Positions 33,989-47,837 of a DNA stretch of 64,000 nt are shown piece by piece. The notes beneath the pieces were generated by a model. The model worked only from the letters and a program-made list of their open reading frames with translations. It was not told the origin of the DNA and did no database searches. Position 1 is the first letter of the stretch. Each line of letters starts with the position of its first letter. Both the position numbers and the translations under genes were made by a program. Origin of the DNA: Wurfbainia villosa (taxonomy: Eukaryota > Streptophyta > Magnoliopsida > Zingiberales > Zingiberaceae); assembly GCA_025175895.1 (NCBI GenBank), contig CM045987.1, positions 34,188,113 to 34,252,112 on the forward strand, read 5' to 3'.

Positions 33989-34077
33989 GCTATGAGTTTA
34001 TTTCGGAAACTTGCTTGAATTATTTTTTTTATGTTAGTACGAAATTTGGGGACTAAATTTTTATAAGTTGGGGAGAA

Positions 34078-34701
34078 TGTAAGATACCGAAAAAAATAAA
34101 ATAATAATAAATACCCCTTCGTAATTAAGAAATTTATCTTATACAATTTACCGAGATTATTCAGAAATGTTTCTCAAAATAAATGGATGTTTTATGATAT
34201 ACCATGGAGATAAAATACAATGGCTTTGATAGGGCCTATTAAGGTTATCTATTGTTGGGGGATTAATGGGTTTGATTAACCCTATGCTTAAATACCAAAA
34301 CCTAGGTTAGGGTTTAATTAAAGAAGAAATTTGAGATTTAAGCCGTTTTTATTTTCCTCCTTCCCATCTCCGCGCGTCACCGACGCCCGATTCGCCACTC
34401 GCCGCCTCCTCATCAACCCAGCTGCCGTCGTTGCTGCTCAAGTGCGCCCGAAACCAAGCAGCCACCGCCTTCTCTTTCCCCGTCGGTGCCTCTCCTCCAG
34501 TGTCTCCTCGTACCGCCCCTCATCCTTCTCCTGTCTCTGCATTCATTCGCACTGTGCTTCGACCTGATCCCTCACGGGAGAGGAGGCTCGAAGAGATCAA
34601 GGAAGAAGCGAAGCCATGGTGGAGATGAGGCGGAGCTCGGCGTCCATGAAATGACCCTCTTCCAGACCGTGCCCCTATGACTCCCTTCTGAAGGAGGAGG
34701 C
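34078..34701 (+). repeat. Element C 3' LTR, part 1
   Basis: TGTAAGATACCG to AAGGAGGAGGC, matching 21482 to about 22115. It is interrupted by element D at TSD GAGGC (34697-34701). Confidence 0.94.
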
Positions 34702-36895
34702 TGTTGGGTTTCCGGCACCGCGGCGTGTGTATGTTCGATCATGTTTCGTAAACATGAGCACAGCGGAAGCAATTAAAAATAATAAATCTATATTTATTAC
34801 AACACACACAACACACGCATGCATATTACAACAAGTGTAGACATAACCGTAAATTAAAATTTGCAATAAAAGAAATTTATCTACGTTATACCTTTCGTAT
34901 GACGTGTAGCGGGAACGACATCAACTGGAACGATCCTCGTAAGAATCGTCTCTATCCGTATCCATGCCGAGCTCCTCGGTATGACTTCGCTAAGTCACGA
35001 GCTTCGTCTTCGTACGGGTTACTAGCCTCGTGTTGAAGACGACGTGATCGAGAGATGATCACGATCCGAATCCAAATTCGGATCCTAAAACGAGTTCTCA
35101 AAACTCGCTTCTCCGGAGAGGTATTCGTCAACCGTTTGACGAATCGCCGTCCCCACCTCAGAGGATTACGAGATCAAATCCCGGTAAGTTAGCCGCTGTC
35201 GGAGCACTAACCGTCGTCAAGCGCGCTCCGACAACAAAGAAACAAGCTGTCCAGAAAAACTGGACAGCTTTGAGTGGAGGAATAGAGGCGGCTAAGGAAA
35301 GATGGAAGCTCACCTTATCACCGAACCCAAAGGGAGATCGCGGAGGTTCTCCGGCTGAAGCTTGGGCGGCAAAGACTTGGGCGGCAGCACACAAGTAGGC
35401 GTGGCGGCTTTAGGGTTGGCGCCAATTAACTCCAAGGTGGAGGTGGGCGGCAACTCAAGGGGGGCTAGGGTTTTGATTAGGGCTTAATTATCCCTTAAGC
35501 CCACTTTTATAGAGAACTAATTCTCTTAATGGTTAATGGATCATAACCATAAAGCCCGTTAACCCGCTCCATTAAGATAAGTTAAAATAAACCAAACCAT
35601 GATGGTTTATTTTAAGTTAAAACGAACCGAACCAACTTTTGGTTCATTCGTTTAAAATAAACCAAACCCTTTGGTTTATTCTCATCCATTGGATTAGAAC
35701 CAAACCATTTTGGTCCATCCATTATGTCTTCATAAGACACGGCCCATCCACGCTTCCATTGCGACTGAAACAATTTCATTCTCGCTTTATGTTTGGTCCA
35801 ACCAAACATAGTTTCTCTCGGTCTGAGAATCCCATTCTCAAGCTCGTTTTAAATCCTTTGGATTACACTCGTTGTGCGTGTGACCAAATAGGTTCTCGGT
35901 TTATGTTGGCCGTCTATAATTAACCATTAATTATAGAACGATCATGAGTTGCACCTATTAGTACATCATGATCCCCAATTAACCGAAAAGATCAACGGTT
36001 GATCCAGAACTATTTCTGAAACCCTTCAGCAGCTCGAATGAATCGTGCCCCATTCCCTTCACTCATCTTATACCCACTTGGTTTAGGACATGGTCTGTTA
36101 TTGCCGATCCCCACTAAGTGACTCGTCACACCTAGCCCAAGTATCATTTCCTCGTCCTCACAGTTCTAGTTACTCCACATGTATCGAAGAGTACCTTACT
36201 CTAAACATGTAATGCTTTGGCCAAAGACTTTAGTAACAATCCGACGAGAGGCCATGGGTATACATCTCCTCGCAGGAGTGGTGAATCCTTTATAGGCTAT
36301 TCAAACACCTTCGATCACTTCGACTTATACCCAATCATCCCGGGTCCACATCTCCTTCGGAGATGTTTGCTTAAGATGTCAAAGCATAAGTCTCCATGAT
36401 CAAGATGACTTGAATACCGCAAGTCAAAGGAACATCGCACTTAAGCCACAGTAAGAACTTCATTGACATATCTATATATGCAGAGAACCATATGAAGTCT
36501 TACGGTGGTCACTCGATGAACTAGTTACCATAACTAGCATCCCACGATTAACTCGGACATCACTATGTCTCCGGCCCGGTGAGAATCGGTGCTTGGATAC
36601 ACCAAGGAGTATACCTCGTGCTAGTCTCGACAGAATTGATGGTGTCTAAATTCATCAATTCATCGACTAGGGATAATTCCGATACATCACAATTACACAT
36701 GTAGAGATACTCACTAGTTGTGATCCAATCACAAATTCTCATGCTGTGAATCGTATCGTGGACATTCAGTAAATGAGTTTAAGATCCAATCAAATACATA
36801 AAACATGTATACTCAAATAGTGAATCTTCATTTATCATATAAATGGTTCATACATAAGGCGATTGCCTTAGGACATCTCTCATATATTACTAATA
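34702..36895 (-). repeat. Element D 3' LTR
   Basis: Edges are TGTTGGGTTTCCGG and TTACTAATA; the last bases are ATA instead of ACA in the other copies. TATA TCTATAAAAG is on the minus strand at 35504-35514. Several short GC-rich losses relative to 41958-44181 occur at 35140-35240 and 35330-35400. Confidence 0.94.
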
Positions 36896-36909
36896 GACTC
36901 CCACTTGGC

Positions 36910-39900
36910 CTAATGCCAATCGCTACGGTATCCAATACCATAAGCTCGAACATGACCCTCAAACTTATTTTGAGGTAATGCCTTAGTCAAGGGATCCGCT
37001 AAGTTCCTTTCAGTGGGAATTTTCTCGATTTGTATTTCGTTCCTACTGATGATCTCTCTGATAAGATGATAGCGGCGAAGCACATGTTTGGATCGTTGAT
37101 GAGACCTTGGCTCTTTTGCCTGTGCAATTGCTCCATTGTTGTCGCAGTAGACCGGTATTGCTTCAACAATGGCCGGAATCACACCAAGTTCATGAACGAA
37201 CTTCTTGATCCAAACCGCTTCCTTTGCTGCTTCCGAATCTGCAATGTATTCTGCCTCAGTGGAAGAATCCGCTACAGTCTCTTGTTTGGAACTTTTCCAA
37301 CTCACTGCGCCCCCATTCAAGGTGAACACATATCCAGACTGAGACCTGGAATCATCCTTGTCTGTCTGGAAGCTTGCATCCGTATACCCGCGTATCACCA
37401 TGTCCCCTTCTCCATATATTAGGAACACATCCTTAGTTCTTCTCAAGTACTTGAGGATCGTCTTAACAGCCGCCCAATGATCCATTCCTGGATCGGACTG
37501 GTATCTGCTCGTGACACTCAGAGCATACGATACATCGGGCCTCGTACATAACATAGCATACATGATAGATCCTATTGCGGATGCATAGGGAATCTTACTC
37601 ATGCAAATCCTCTCGTCTTCTGTGCGCGGACACATAGACTTCGAAAGGTGTACGCCATGCCTGATGGGTAGGAAACCTTTCTTGGATTCCGACATGCTAA
37701 ACCTCTTTAGCACTCAGTCTATATATGTAAACTACGAAAGACCAAGCAACCGTTTCGATCTATCTCTATAGATCTTAATCCCGAGGATGTAGGTTGCTTC
37801 TCCTAGGTCTTTCATGGAGAATGTCTTGGATAACCAAACCTTCACTGACTGTAAGATTGAAACATCGTTTCCTATAAGTAGTATGTCATCGACATACAAT
37901 ACTAGGAATACGACTGCACTCCCACTAACCTTCTTGTACACACAAGGTTCGTCTGGATTTTGTGAGAAATCAAACTTTTTGATTGTCTCATCAAAACGGA
38001 TATTCCAGCTCCTGGATGCTTGCTTCAATCAATAAATAGATCGTCGCAATTTGCATACCTTGGTTTTATCAACCGATGTGAAACCCTCAGGCTGTATCAT
38101 ATACACGTCCTCGAGCAGGTTTCCATTAAGGAAAGCTGATTTCACATCCATCTGCCATATCTCATAATCATAATGAGCCGCTATGGCCAGGAATATCTGA
38201 ATGGATTTAAGCATAGCTACAGGCGAATAGGTTTCGTCATAATCAACACCTTGTTTTTGACGATATCCTTTCGCCACCAATCTAGCCTTATAGGTAATCA
38301 CATTACCATCCATGTCGGTTTTCTTCTTGAAAACCCACTTGCACCCTATAGGCTTTATCCCTTCAGGTGGGTCAACCAAGTTCCAAACTTGGTTTTCATA
38401 CATGGAATCCATTTTCGACTTCATGGCACCAAGCCACTTATCCCTTTCTGAACTTGTCAGCACTTCTTCATAACTGGTAGGCTCCTCATCATCAATGAGT
38501 AACACGTCGTTCGATTCGCTTACGAGAAATCCATATCTCTCAGGAATATTGCGTGTTCTACCAGATCTACGAAGATGTGGTGTTACAATAGGTCTAGCCC
38601 GATTACTCATCACTATGAGTTGTCGGCTGTTGTGCTTCACCAGGTATCTCATCAATGTCTATTTGAGTCTCTCGAGCCTCCTCAAGCTCGACGACACTCC
38701 CACTGTTTTCTTGCAAGAGAAACTCTTTCTCTAGAAACACAGCATGCCTTGAAACAAACATCTTTTGTTCCACAGGATGATAGATTTGGTAACCCCTTGA
38801 TTCCTTAGGGTATCCAATAAATAGACATTTATCAGACTTAGCATCCATTTTGTCTGATACTGTCCGCTTCACATAAGCAGGACAACCCCATATCTTCAAG
38901 TAAGATACATGAGGTTTCTTACTATTCCATATCTCATATGGAGTAGTTGAGACTACCTTGGTAGGCATTCTGTTTAACAAGTAAACAGCTGTCTGAAGTG
39001 CATAGCCCCAAAAAGACTTGGGAAGAGTTGCATGATTCATCATTGACCTGACCATGTCCAACAAGGTCCGGTTATGCCTCTCAGATACACCATTATGCTG
39101 TGGTGTATAGGGCGGAGTCCATTGAGACAATATGCCATTGTCTCTTAGATAATCAAGAAACTCTTGACTTAAGTATTCACCACCTCGATCCGATCGAAGT
39201 ATTTTAATGATCTTGTCATGTTGTTTCTCTACTTCATTTCTGAATTCTTTGAACCTTTCAAAGGCTTCAGACTTGTGTTTCATCAAGAACACATACCCAA
39301 ACCGTGAGTGATCATCGGTGAAGGTAATGAAGTAGCTATAGCCTCCTAATGCTTGAGTTGACATAGGTCCACATACATCAGTATGTATTAGACCTAGTAA
39401 CTCTCCCACTCGTTCATCCTTTCCAGTAAAAGGTAACTTAGTCATCTTGCCTTTTAGGCATGATTCGCATGTATCGTATGAATCCAATTCAAACGATTCC
39501 AGAATTCCACATCGGTGTAATTCGGACATGCGTTTCTCGCTTACATGGCCAAGACGACAATACAACATGTAGGAGTCTAATTGATTATCTTTTCGAGCAT
39601 GCTTGTTGCTCGCTTCGATATTGAAAATATCACTGGATACGTCCAACGTATAAACACCATTGCTTAAAGTTCCAGTCCCTTAAAGAACTCCATTCAAAGT
39701 TTTGTAACAACAATTGTTACTAAAAGTCAAATGGTACCCATTTCTATTTAAACAAGAAATAGAAATGATGTTCTTTATCAATGAAGGAACATAAAAGCAA
39801 TTGTCCAGTTCTAAGACAAGTCCTACACGGAGTTCCAACAAATACGTTCCGATGGCGAGTGCAGCAACCTTTGCTCCATTCCCAACACGTAAATTTGACT

Positions 39901-40657
39901 CTCCCTTGACGAGTCTTCTTCTATTCCTTAGCCCATGTATGTCATTACATATATGTGAGCCACACCCAGTATCCAATACCCAAGTGTTTGAGGAAATAGA
40001 ATGACAATCAATAACGAAGATATCTGAAGAAGATGGGGCATCTGATGCCTTATTCTTCTTCACGGACTCAAGATAAATCTTGCACTTTCTTCGCAAATGG
40101 CTCTCCTTGCCATAATGATGGCAAGTTTCCTTTTGTGCTAGTTCTACCTTCTTAGCCTTTCTCTTCTTTTCCTTTTGTTGTTCCTTTGACTTTCTCTTAG
40201 AACCTTTCTTTGAGGAATCAACTAACAGCATCGTCCCCTGCTCATGCTTCTCAGAAGACTCCACAGTCTTCAGCATATTGAGCAGTACCACAGATGAACC
40301 TCCTAGCATCTCAGAGGTGAAGAGGAGCTTTGAGACTTCGAACCTTTCGAATCTCACTTGCTCATCAACCAACTCACAAAGATGAAGGACTACTATATGA
40401 GCATCCATATGCTCATGCTGCTTTCGTAGCTTGGGTTCCATCGTGGCTAGCATGATGCAACTCATTTGTTCAGAATCACTCACATGTTTCTGATAGGCCA
40501 ACAATTGGTCCAGAGTTGCATCGTCACTAGGACGGGCGGGAAGAGGCGCTTCGAGGACATTTGCAAGCTTTTCAACCTTGAGAACAATTCTCAAGCTTCT
40601 AAGCCAGTCCATGAAGCTCGGCCCAGTCAATTTATTCGAATCCAAAATGGAACGCAA
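36910..40657 (-). pseudogene. Element D gag-pol, multiply disabled
   Basis: Gag starts at 40657 (MRSILDSNKLTGPSFMDWLR). Compared with E it has a 165-bp in-frame deletion after GGSSVV, removing 55 residues of the capsid region. The zinc knuckle reads CHHY...H....C, with Tyr for the second Cys. The protease motif is LDTGCGSHIC. Lesions follow in order: TAA at 39680-39682 (Tyr in E); TAA plus a one-base insertion near 38600 after THSDE; TGA at 38029-38031 after RRSIY; and TAG at 37732-37734 plus a TGA a few codons on. Integrase (HTDVCGPMS, RSDRGGEY, NGVSERHN), RT (QMDVKSAFLNG, YVDD) and RNase H (YTDASFQ, TEAEYI, LADPLTKALP) are otherwise well preserved. The stop TAG 36910-36912 is 14 bp from the 3' LTR. 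Confidence 0.93.
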
Positions 40658-41957
40658 TTCAAAGACATCATGATCAATCTTAGAAATACAAGATGAGCAT
40701 ATATGAGAAAGATGATTTTAAAATGCATCAATATACATTTATAAATCCCATTCATTTTTTTCGAATTTCAAAAACCCCAAAATCACTTCGGGAGATCGTA
40801 TGTCCATCTCCGAATGGGCTAATATCCATCATAGTTATGAACAACCTTGGAGAGAGTCCAACAAGCCATTCATAACTACGACGGTAGGTATCATCTATAC
40901 CGATTGCATATCCCGTATATGCAACTATCACAATGTGCTATCAACTAATTGAATGTTCACACATACATCGGGTTGTTAACACATTAACAAGTATGCATCA
41001 TATGCATAGCACCCAACTTCACCTCCCTTTACATCGACCTTGGAGAGAGTCCAACAAGCCGATGCTCCAGGTTAAAGCCAACCCATTAATCGGGACATAG
41101 TTTTAATATGGTTAGAGCGCATTCAACCAATTAGCCCAGCTTGGAGAGAGTCCAACAACCAAAGCTAACGATTGACCTCTGACTCTTACCATATTAGTAT
41201 TAAACTATTCCATGGTTTGAACATATTCGGGTTCGAGCCGGGCTTGGAGAGAGTCCAACAACCCAAACAAGAAACGGAACTCTGGTTCTAACCATATTAA
41301 TGGAAGGTGTAGGCCTTAATATTGTTTAAGGGTTTTTTATGTCTCATCCTCTTTGCATGCAAATAACTATTATCTACATGGCATGGCATACATGGCATAC
41401 ATCTACATGTCACGACAAGCATGGCATAATGTTATGCATCTAATGCAATTACATGGCATACAATTATGTCATGTATATATTTCCTTATATGTCATAACTA
41501 TTTATGGAAATAAAATATGTTTAAGATTTGATTCTCCAAATCAAATCATAATTAAATTAGGAAACAAATTTCCAAATCTAATCACATATTTTATTCATGG
41601 AATTATTTGATTAAGGAAAATCTATTTAGGAAACCAATTTCCTAAATCATTAAAACTACTTATGGAAATTAAAATATTTTAAGATTTGATTTCCCAAATC
41701 AAATCATGATTAAATTAGGAAACAAATTTCCAGAATCTAATCAAATATTTCATTTATGGAAAATACCAATTTCTATAAATACTTCCAACTTTCCAAAAGT
41801 GGAAGATTTCCATAAATACTTCTAGACTTTCAAAAATTGAAAAATTTCCATAAATACTTCTAAATTTCCAAAATTAGAAAATTTCCAGAAATACATTATG
41901 ACTATCGCAAAACCATTTTACGATTATATCGAAACACAACCTGGGCTCTGATACCAC
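40658..41957 (-). other. Element D 5' leader
   Basis: About 1.3 kb between 5' LTR and gag with no supported frame. It contains four copies of TTGTTGGACTCTCTCCAAGG-like sequence (minus strand) at 40845-40867, 41038-41060, 41139-41160 and 41242-41263, GGCAT-rich words at 41360-41480, and AT-rich near-repeats (TTTCCATAAATACTTC) at 41770-41890. Confidence 0.8.
41943..41956 (-). promoter_or_regulatory. Element D primer binding site
   Basis: The minus strand reads TGGTATCAGAGCCC, adjacent to the 5' LTR end, complementary to initiator tRNA-Met. Confidence 0.9.
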
Positions 41958-44181
41958 TGTTGGGTTTCCGGCACTGCGGCGTGTGTGTGTTCGATCATGT
42001 TTCGTAAACATGAGCACAGCGGAAGCAATTAAAAATAATAAATCTATATTTATTACAACACACACAACACACACATGCATATTACAACAAGTGTAGACAT
42101 AACCGTAAATTAAAATTTGCAATAAAAGAAATTTATCTACGTTATACCTTTCGTATGACGTGTAGCGGGAACGACATCAATCGGAACGATCCTCGTAAGA
42201 ATCGTCTCTATCCGTATCCACGCCGAGCTCCTCGGGATGACTTCGCTAAGTCACGAGCTTCGTCTTCATACGGGTTACTAGCCTCGTGTTGAAGACGACG
42301 TGATCGAGAGATGATCACGATCCGAATCCAAATTCGGATCCTAAAACGAGTTCTCAAAACTCGCTTCTCCGGAGAGGTATTCGTCAACCGTTTGACGAAT
42401 CCTTCGTCCCCCACCTCAGAGGATTACCGGAGATCAAATCCCCGGTAAGTTAGCCGCTGTCGGAGCACTAACCGTCGTCCAAACGACGCTCCGACAACAA
42501 AGAAACAAGCTGTCCAGAAAAACTGGACAGCTTTTGGTGGAGGAATAGAGGCCGGCTAAGGAAAGATGGAAGCTCACCTTATCACCGAACCCAAAGGAGA
42601 TCGCCGGAGGGTCGCCGGAGGTTCTCCGGCTGAAGCTTGGACGCCGGCAAAGACTTGGACGGCAGCACACAAGCTGGGCGGCGGCAGCTTTAGGGTTGGC
42701 GCCAATTAACTCCAAGGTGGAGGTGGGCGGCAACTCAAGGGGGCTAGGGTTTTGATTAGGGCTTAATTATCCCTTAAGCCCTCTTTTATAGAGAACTACT
42801 TCTCTTAATGGTTATTGGATCATAACCATTAGGCCCGTTAACCCGCTCCATTAGGATAAGTTAAAATAAACCAAACCATGATGGTTTATTTTAAGTTAAA
42901 ACGAACCGAACCAACTTTTGGTTCATTCGTTTAAAATAAACTAAACCCTTTGGTTTATTCTCATCCATTGGATTAGAACCAAACCATTTTGGTCCATCCA
43001 TTATGTCTTCATAAGACACGGCGCATCCACGCTTCCATTGCGACTGAAACAATTTCATGCTCGCTTTATGTTTGGTCCAACCAAACATAGTTTCTCTCGG
43101 TCTGAGAATCCCATTCTCAAGCTCGTTTTAAATCCTTTGGATTACACTCGTTGTGCGTGTGACCAAATAGGTTCTCGGTTTATGTTGGCCGTCTATAATT
43201 AACCATTAATTATAGAGCGATCATGAGTGACACCTAGTAGTACATCATGATCCCCAATTAACCGAAAAGATCAACGGTTGATCCAGAACTATTTCTGAAA
43301 CCCTTCAGTAGCTCGAATGAATCGTGCCCCATTCCCTTCACTCATCTTATACCCACTTGGTTCAGGACATGGTCTATTGTGTCAGTCCCCACTAGGCTGA
43401 CTACGTCACACCTAACCCAAGTATCATTTCCTCGTCCTACGGATTCTAGTTACTCCACATGTATCGAAGAGTACCTTACTCTAAACATGTAATGCTTTGG
43501 CCAAAGACTTTAGTAACAATCCGACGAGAGGCCATGGGTATACATCTCCTCGCAAGGAGTGGTGAATCCTTTATAGGCTATTCAAACACCTTCGATCACT
43601 TTGACTTATACCCAATCATCCCGGGTCCACATCTCCTCGGAGATGTTTGCTTAAGATGTCAAAGCATAAGTCTCCATGATCAAGATGACTTGAATACCGC
43701 AAGTCAAAGGAACATCGCACTTAAGCCATAGTAAGAACTTCATTGACATATCTATATATATGCAGAGAACCATATGAAGTCTTACGGCTGGTCACTCCAA
43801 TGAACTAGTTACCATAACTAGCATCCACGATTAACTCCGGACATCACTATGTCTCCAGCCAGTGAGAATCAGCTGCTTGGATACACCAAGGAGTATACCT
43901 CGTGCTAGTCTCGACAGAATTGATGGTGTCCAAATCCATCAATTCATCGACTAGGGATAATTCCGATACATCACAATTACACATGTAGAGATACTCACTA
44001 GTTGTGATCCAATCACAAATTCTCTTATGCTGTGAATCGTATCGTGGACATTCAGTAAATGAGTTTAAGATCCAATCAAATACATAAAACATGTATACTC
44101 AAATAGTAAATCTTCATTTATCATATAAATGGTTCATACATAAGGCGATTGCCTTAGGACATCCCTCATATATTACTAACA
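41958..44181 (-). repeat. Element D 5' LTR
   Basis: TGTTGGGTTTCCGG to TTACTAACA, pairing with 34702-36895. TATA is on the minus strand at 42783-42793. The short frames in it are shared with E's LTR and not supported as genes. Confidence 0.94.
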
Positions 44182-44186
44182 GAGGC

Positions 44187-45600
44187 AGGACTCTCACCCA
44201 AGGGAAAGTGGGCGGGAGGAGTCCGACAAAGAGGTGGCACCAGAGGTTGACGACCAGCAGTTGATCTCCGATCAGCCTGGTAAGGACCCCTCGACAGAAG
44301 TCGTTCTCAATCTCGTTTGCACCAGCTGTCGCAAACCCTGCTACTCCAAAATCGGGTCCGATTTGCTCACACTCAGTGATGACCTCGTGAAGTCGGATGT
44401 ATTAATCGAAGGGGTGACACACAAGATCCATCATCAGATTGAGGATCTAGAGAAGGTGTCTGGGTCCAAGTTGGTTCGTTGACCGTAGATGGGGTTCCCG
44501 TGGATTCTTATCTCACATAGGTTTGTTTGGGATGAAAGCAAGTGCCCCCACAATGTCACATATGAGGGAGATCGTTGATAGTAAGTGGCTAATATTGAGG
44601 ACGATATTAAGACAACTAACATGTTCTACAGAGCAGGCTGGTACTTTGACTTATCTTTTAGATATTGTAATGTTGATATGCTTAGTTAGCTATAGCTCGC
44701 AGTGATTTTTTATGTCTTATCTTCCCTTGTATGTCACTGTGCCATACATGATGCATGCATTTCTATCTTAGTCGATATTATCTTGATACCTGCCATGTGT
44801 ACTTATTTTGGAAGTTGTGACATGCACTTGATTAGCTTTTAGATATACTTTCCGTGTATACCTAGGTCATTGATATGTACTCATTTTTGTGTGCATATTA
44901 TTTGAAGACGTATTTTGGTTGGTGTTACATGCTTTAGTGTCATGCACCATCTTGCATGATTGCATGCTGGTTGGTCGGGGTTCCTTTGTAGTTGAGCCCG
45001 CAGCCAGTTACATGATCTGCACACACAGCCACTCATGGGTTAGTGGTACATCAGGAGGGTGTGTGCAGTAGCTCTGTCAGGCTCTGCTGGTCCACTCATG
45101 GGTAATGGTGAGGCAACGTGGTAGCGGGCAGGGATCCCTCCTCTGGTCTACGACACTGATTGATGAGAGCTTTGCTCTCCCACTCTGTTTGGGATAGGAG
45201 GATAGGTGTACTCGGCAACATCCCCGTCACTTTCGATCACTTTCGAGGCGATGATGGCGGAGTGCCTGATTGTCGCCCTACCCACTCGACTTCACCATCG
45301 CGAGTGAGGCGGCTGACTGGCATCAGGAATGACCATGTCATTTGCATCGCATGCATATTGCATGGATGGCATTTATTTGTGTTTGCTGCATTTTGGTTGC
45401 TGCCTTGGTTGTTGCATATGATTGACATGCATACACGATACATTATGTATTTGGTCTGATGACCTTATTTATGCTAGTATGCTCATACTCCTATGTTAGG
45501 ATAGAAGATTCAGGTATGTATAGTCTTTCCGCATCTCTTCCTTGCATTTTTCAATTATTGATCAGAAGACTATACTGGCATGATTATTATTGTTAGATAT
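44187..45600 (+). repeat. Element C 3' LTR, part 2
   Basis: Continues the LTR from AGGACTCTCACCC to TTGTTAGATAT, matching about 22116-23535 of the 5' LTR. It lies between elements D and E and ends in E's TSD GATAT (45596-45600). Confidence 0.94.
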
Positions 45601-47823
45601 TGTTAGGTTTCCGGAACCGCAGCGAGTGTGTGTTCGAACATCTTTCGCAAACATGGGCACAGCGGAAGGAATAAAATAATAAATCTAATTTATTACAACA
45701 CACACATCACACGCATGCATAGTACAACATGTATAGACATAACCGTAAATTTAAATTTTGCAATAAAAGGAAATTTAACTACGTATACCTTACGTATCAC
45801 GTGTAGCGGGAAAGGCATCAACCGGAACGATCCTCGCTAAAATCGTCTCTATTCATATCCACGCTGAGTATCTTCGGGATGACTTCACTAAGTCATGAGC
45901 CTCGTCTTCGTATGGGTTACCAGCCTCGTGTAGAAGACGATGTGATTGAGAGAAGATCACGATCCGAATCAAAATTTGGATCCAAAATGAATCCTCAAAA
46001 ACTCGTTTCTCCGGAGAGGAATTCATCAACCATTTTACGAATCCTTTGTCCTCCACCTATGAGGATTGCCGGAGATCGAATCCACGGCAAGGGAGGCACT
46101 GTCGGAGCTCCAAACGTCGTCCAAATGACGCTCCGACAAGAAGGAAACAAGCTGTCCAGAAAACTGGACAGCTTTGGTGGAGACCTTGCGCCGGCCAAAT
46201 AAGGAAAGCAATGTGCTCACCTTGTCGCCGGAGCCAAGGATGATCACCGGAGCTCCTCCGGCAGCAGCTCGACGCCGGCAAGTGGTGAAGACGACAGCAG
46301 CTGGTCACCGGTTGGAGGAGATGGGTGGCGACACTAGAGTTAGCGCCAACTTCTACAAGGGGAGGAGGTGGGCGGCAACTCTAGGTTAAGGGAATTGGAT
46401 TAGGGCTTAACAAATCCTTAAGCCCTCTTTTATAGAGAACTAATTCTCTTAATGGTTATTGGATCATAACCATAAGGCCCGTTAATCCGCTCCATTAATT
46501 TAAGTTAAAATAAACCAAACCATGATGGTTTATTTTAAGTTAAAACAAACCGAACCAACTTTAGTTCATTCGTTTAAAATAAACCAAACCCTTTGGTTTA
46601 TTCTCCTCCATTGGATTAGAACCAAACCATTTTAGTTCATCCATTATGTCTTCATAAGACACGGCCCATCCACGCTTCCATTGCGACTGAAACGATTTCA
46701 TGCTCGCTCCATGTTTGGTCCAACCAAACCCAGTTTCTCTCGGTCTGAGAATCTCATTCTCAAGCTCGTTTTAAATCCTTCGGATTACGCTCGTTGTGCG
46801 TGTGACCAAATAGGTTCTCGGTTTATGTTGACCGTCTATAATTAACCATTAATTATAGAACGATCATGAGTGGCACCTAGTAGTACATCATGATCCCCAA
46901 TTAACCGAAAAGATCAACGGTTGATCCAGAACTATTTCTGAAACCCTTCAGCAGCTCGAATGAATCGTGCCCCATTCCCTTCACTCATCTTATACCCACT
47001 TGGTTCAGGACATGGTCTATAGTTTCAGTCCCCACTAGACTGACTACGTCACACCTAGCCCAAATATCATTTTCTCGTGCTACGGATTCTAGTTACTGCA
47101 CATGTGTCGAAGAGTACCTTACTCTAAACATGTAATGCTTTGGCCAAAGACTTTAGTAACAATCCGATGACAGGCCATGGGTATACATCTCCTCGCAAGG
47201 AGTGGTGAATCCTTTATAGGCTATTCAAACACCTTCGATCACTTCGACTTATACCCAATCATCCCGGGTCCACATCTCCTCAGAGATGCTTGCTTAAGAT
47301 GTCAAAGCATAAGTCTTTATGATCAAGATGACTTGAATACCGCAAGTCAAAGGAACATCGCACTTAAGCTACAGTAAGAACTTCATTAACATATCTATAT
47401 ATGCAGAGAACCATATGAAGTCTTACGGTTGGTCACTCCAATGAATTAGTTACCATAACTAGCATCCACGATTAACTCCGGACATCACAATGTCTCCAGC
47501 CAGTGAGAATGAGCTGCTTGGATACACCAAGGAGTATACCTCATGCTAGTCTCGACAGAATTGATGGTGTCCAAATCCATCAATTCATCGACTATGGATA
47601 ATTCCGATACATCACAATTACACATGTAGAGATACTCACTAGTTGTGATCCAATCACAAATTCTCTCATGCTGTGAGTTGTATCACGGACATTCAGTAAA
47701 TGAGTTTAAGATCCAATCAAATACATGAAACCTTGTATACTCAAATAGTGAATCTTCATTTCTCATATAAAAGGTTCATACATAAGGCGATTGCCTTAGG
47801 ACATCTCTCATATATTACTAACA
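45601..47823 (-). repeat. Element E 3' LTR
   Basis: TGTTAGGTTTCCGG to TTACTAACA. TATA TCTATAAAAG is on the minus strand at 46427-46437. It pairs with 53045-55267. Confidence 0.94.
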
Positions 47824-47837
47824 GACTCCCAGTTGGC

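Larger units (their letters stand above)
34702..44181 (-). mobile_element. Element D: Angela/BARE-like Ty1/copia retrotransposon
   Basis: Minus-strand element of 9480 bp with LTRs of 2194 bp (34702-36895) and 2224 bp (41958-44181). The primer binding site is at 41943-41956. A 1.3-kb leader, gag-PR-IN-RT-RNase H and a purine tract follow. TSD GAGGC is at 34697-34701 and 44182-44186. In the first 230 bp the two LTRs differ at only about four positions, so insertion looks recent, yet the coding region has many stops. Lineage name is from remembered motif style (integrase SEAFERFKEF, gag TILDSNKLTG type). Confidence 0.93.

Noticed and set aside
45853..46389. Frames of 65-107 aa in E's LTRs (also 53234-53833)
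   Set aside because: Present in both LTR copies with frame-breaking differences, on both strands; likely non-coding LTR.
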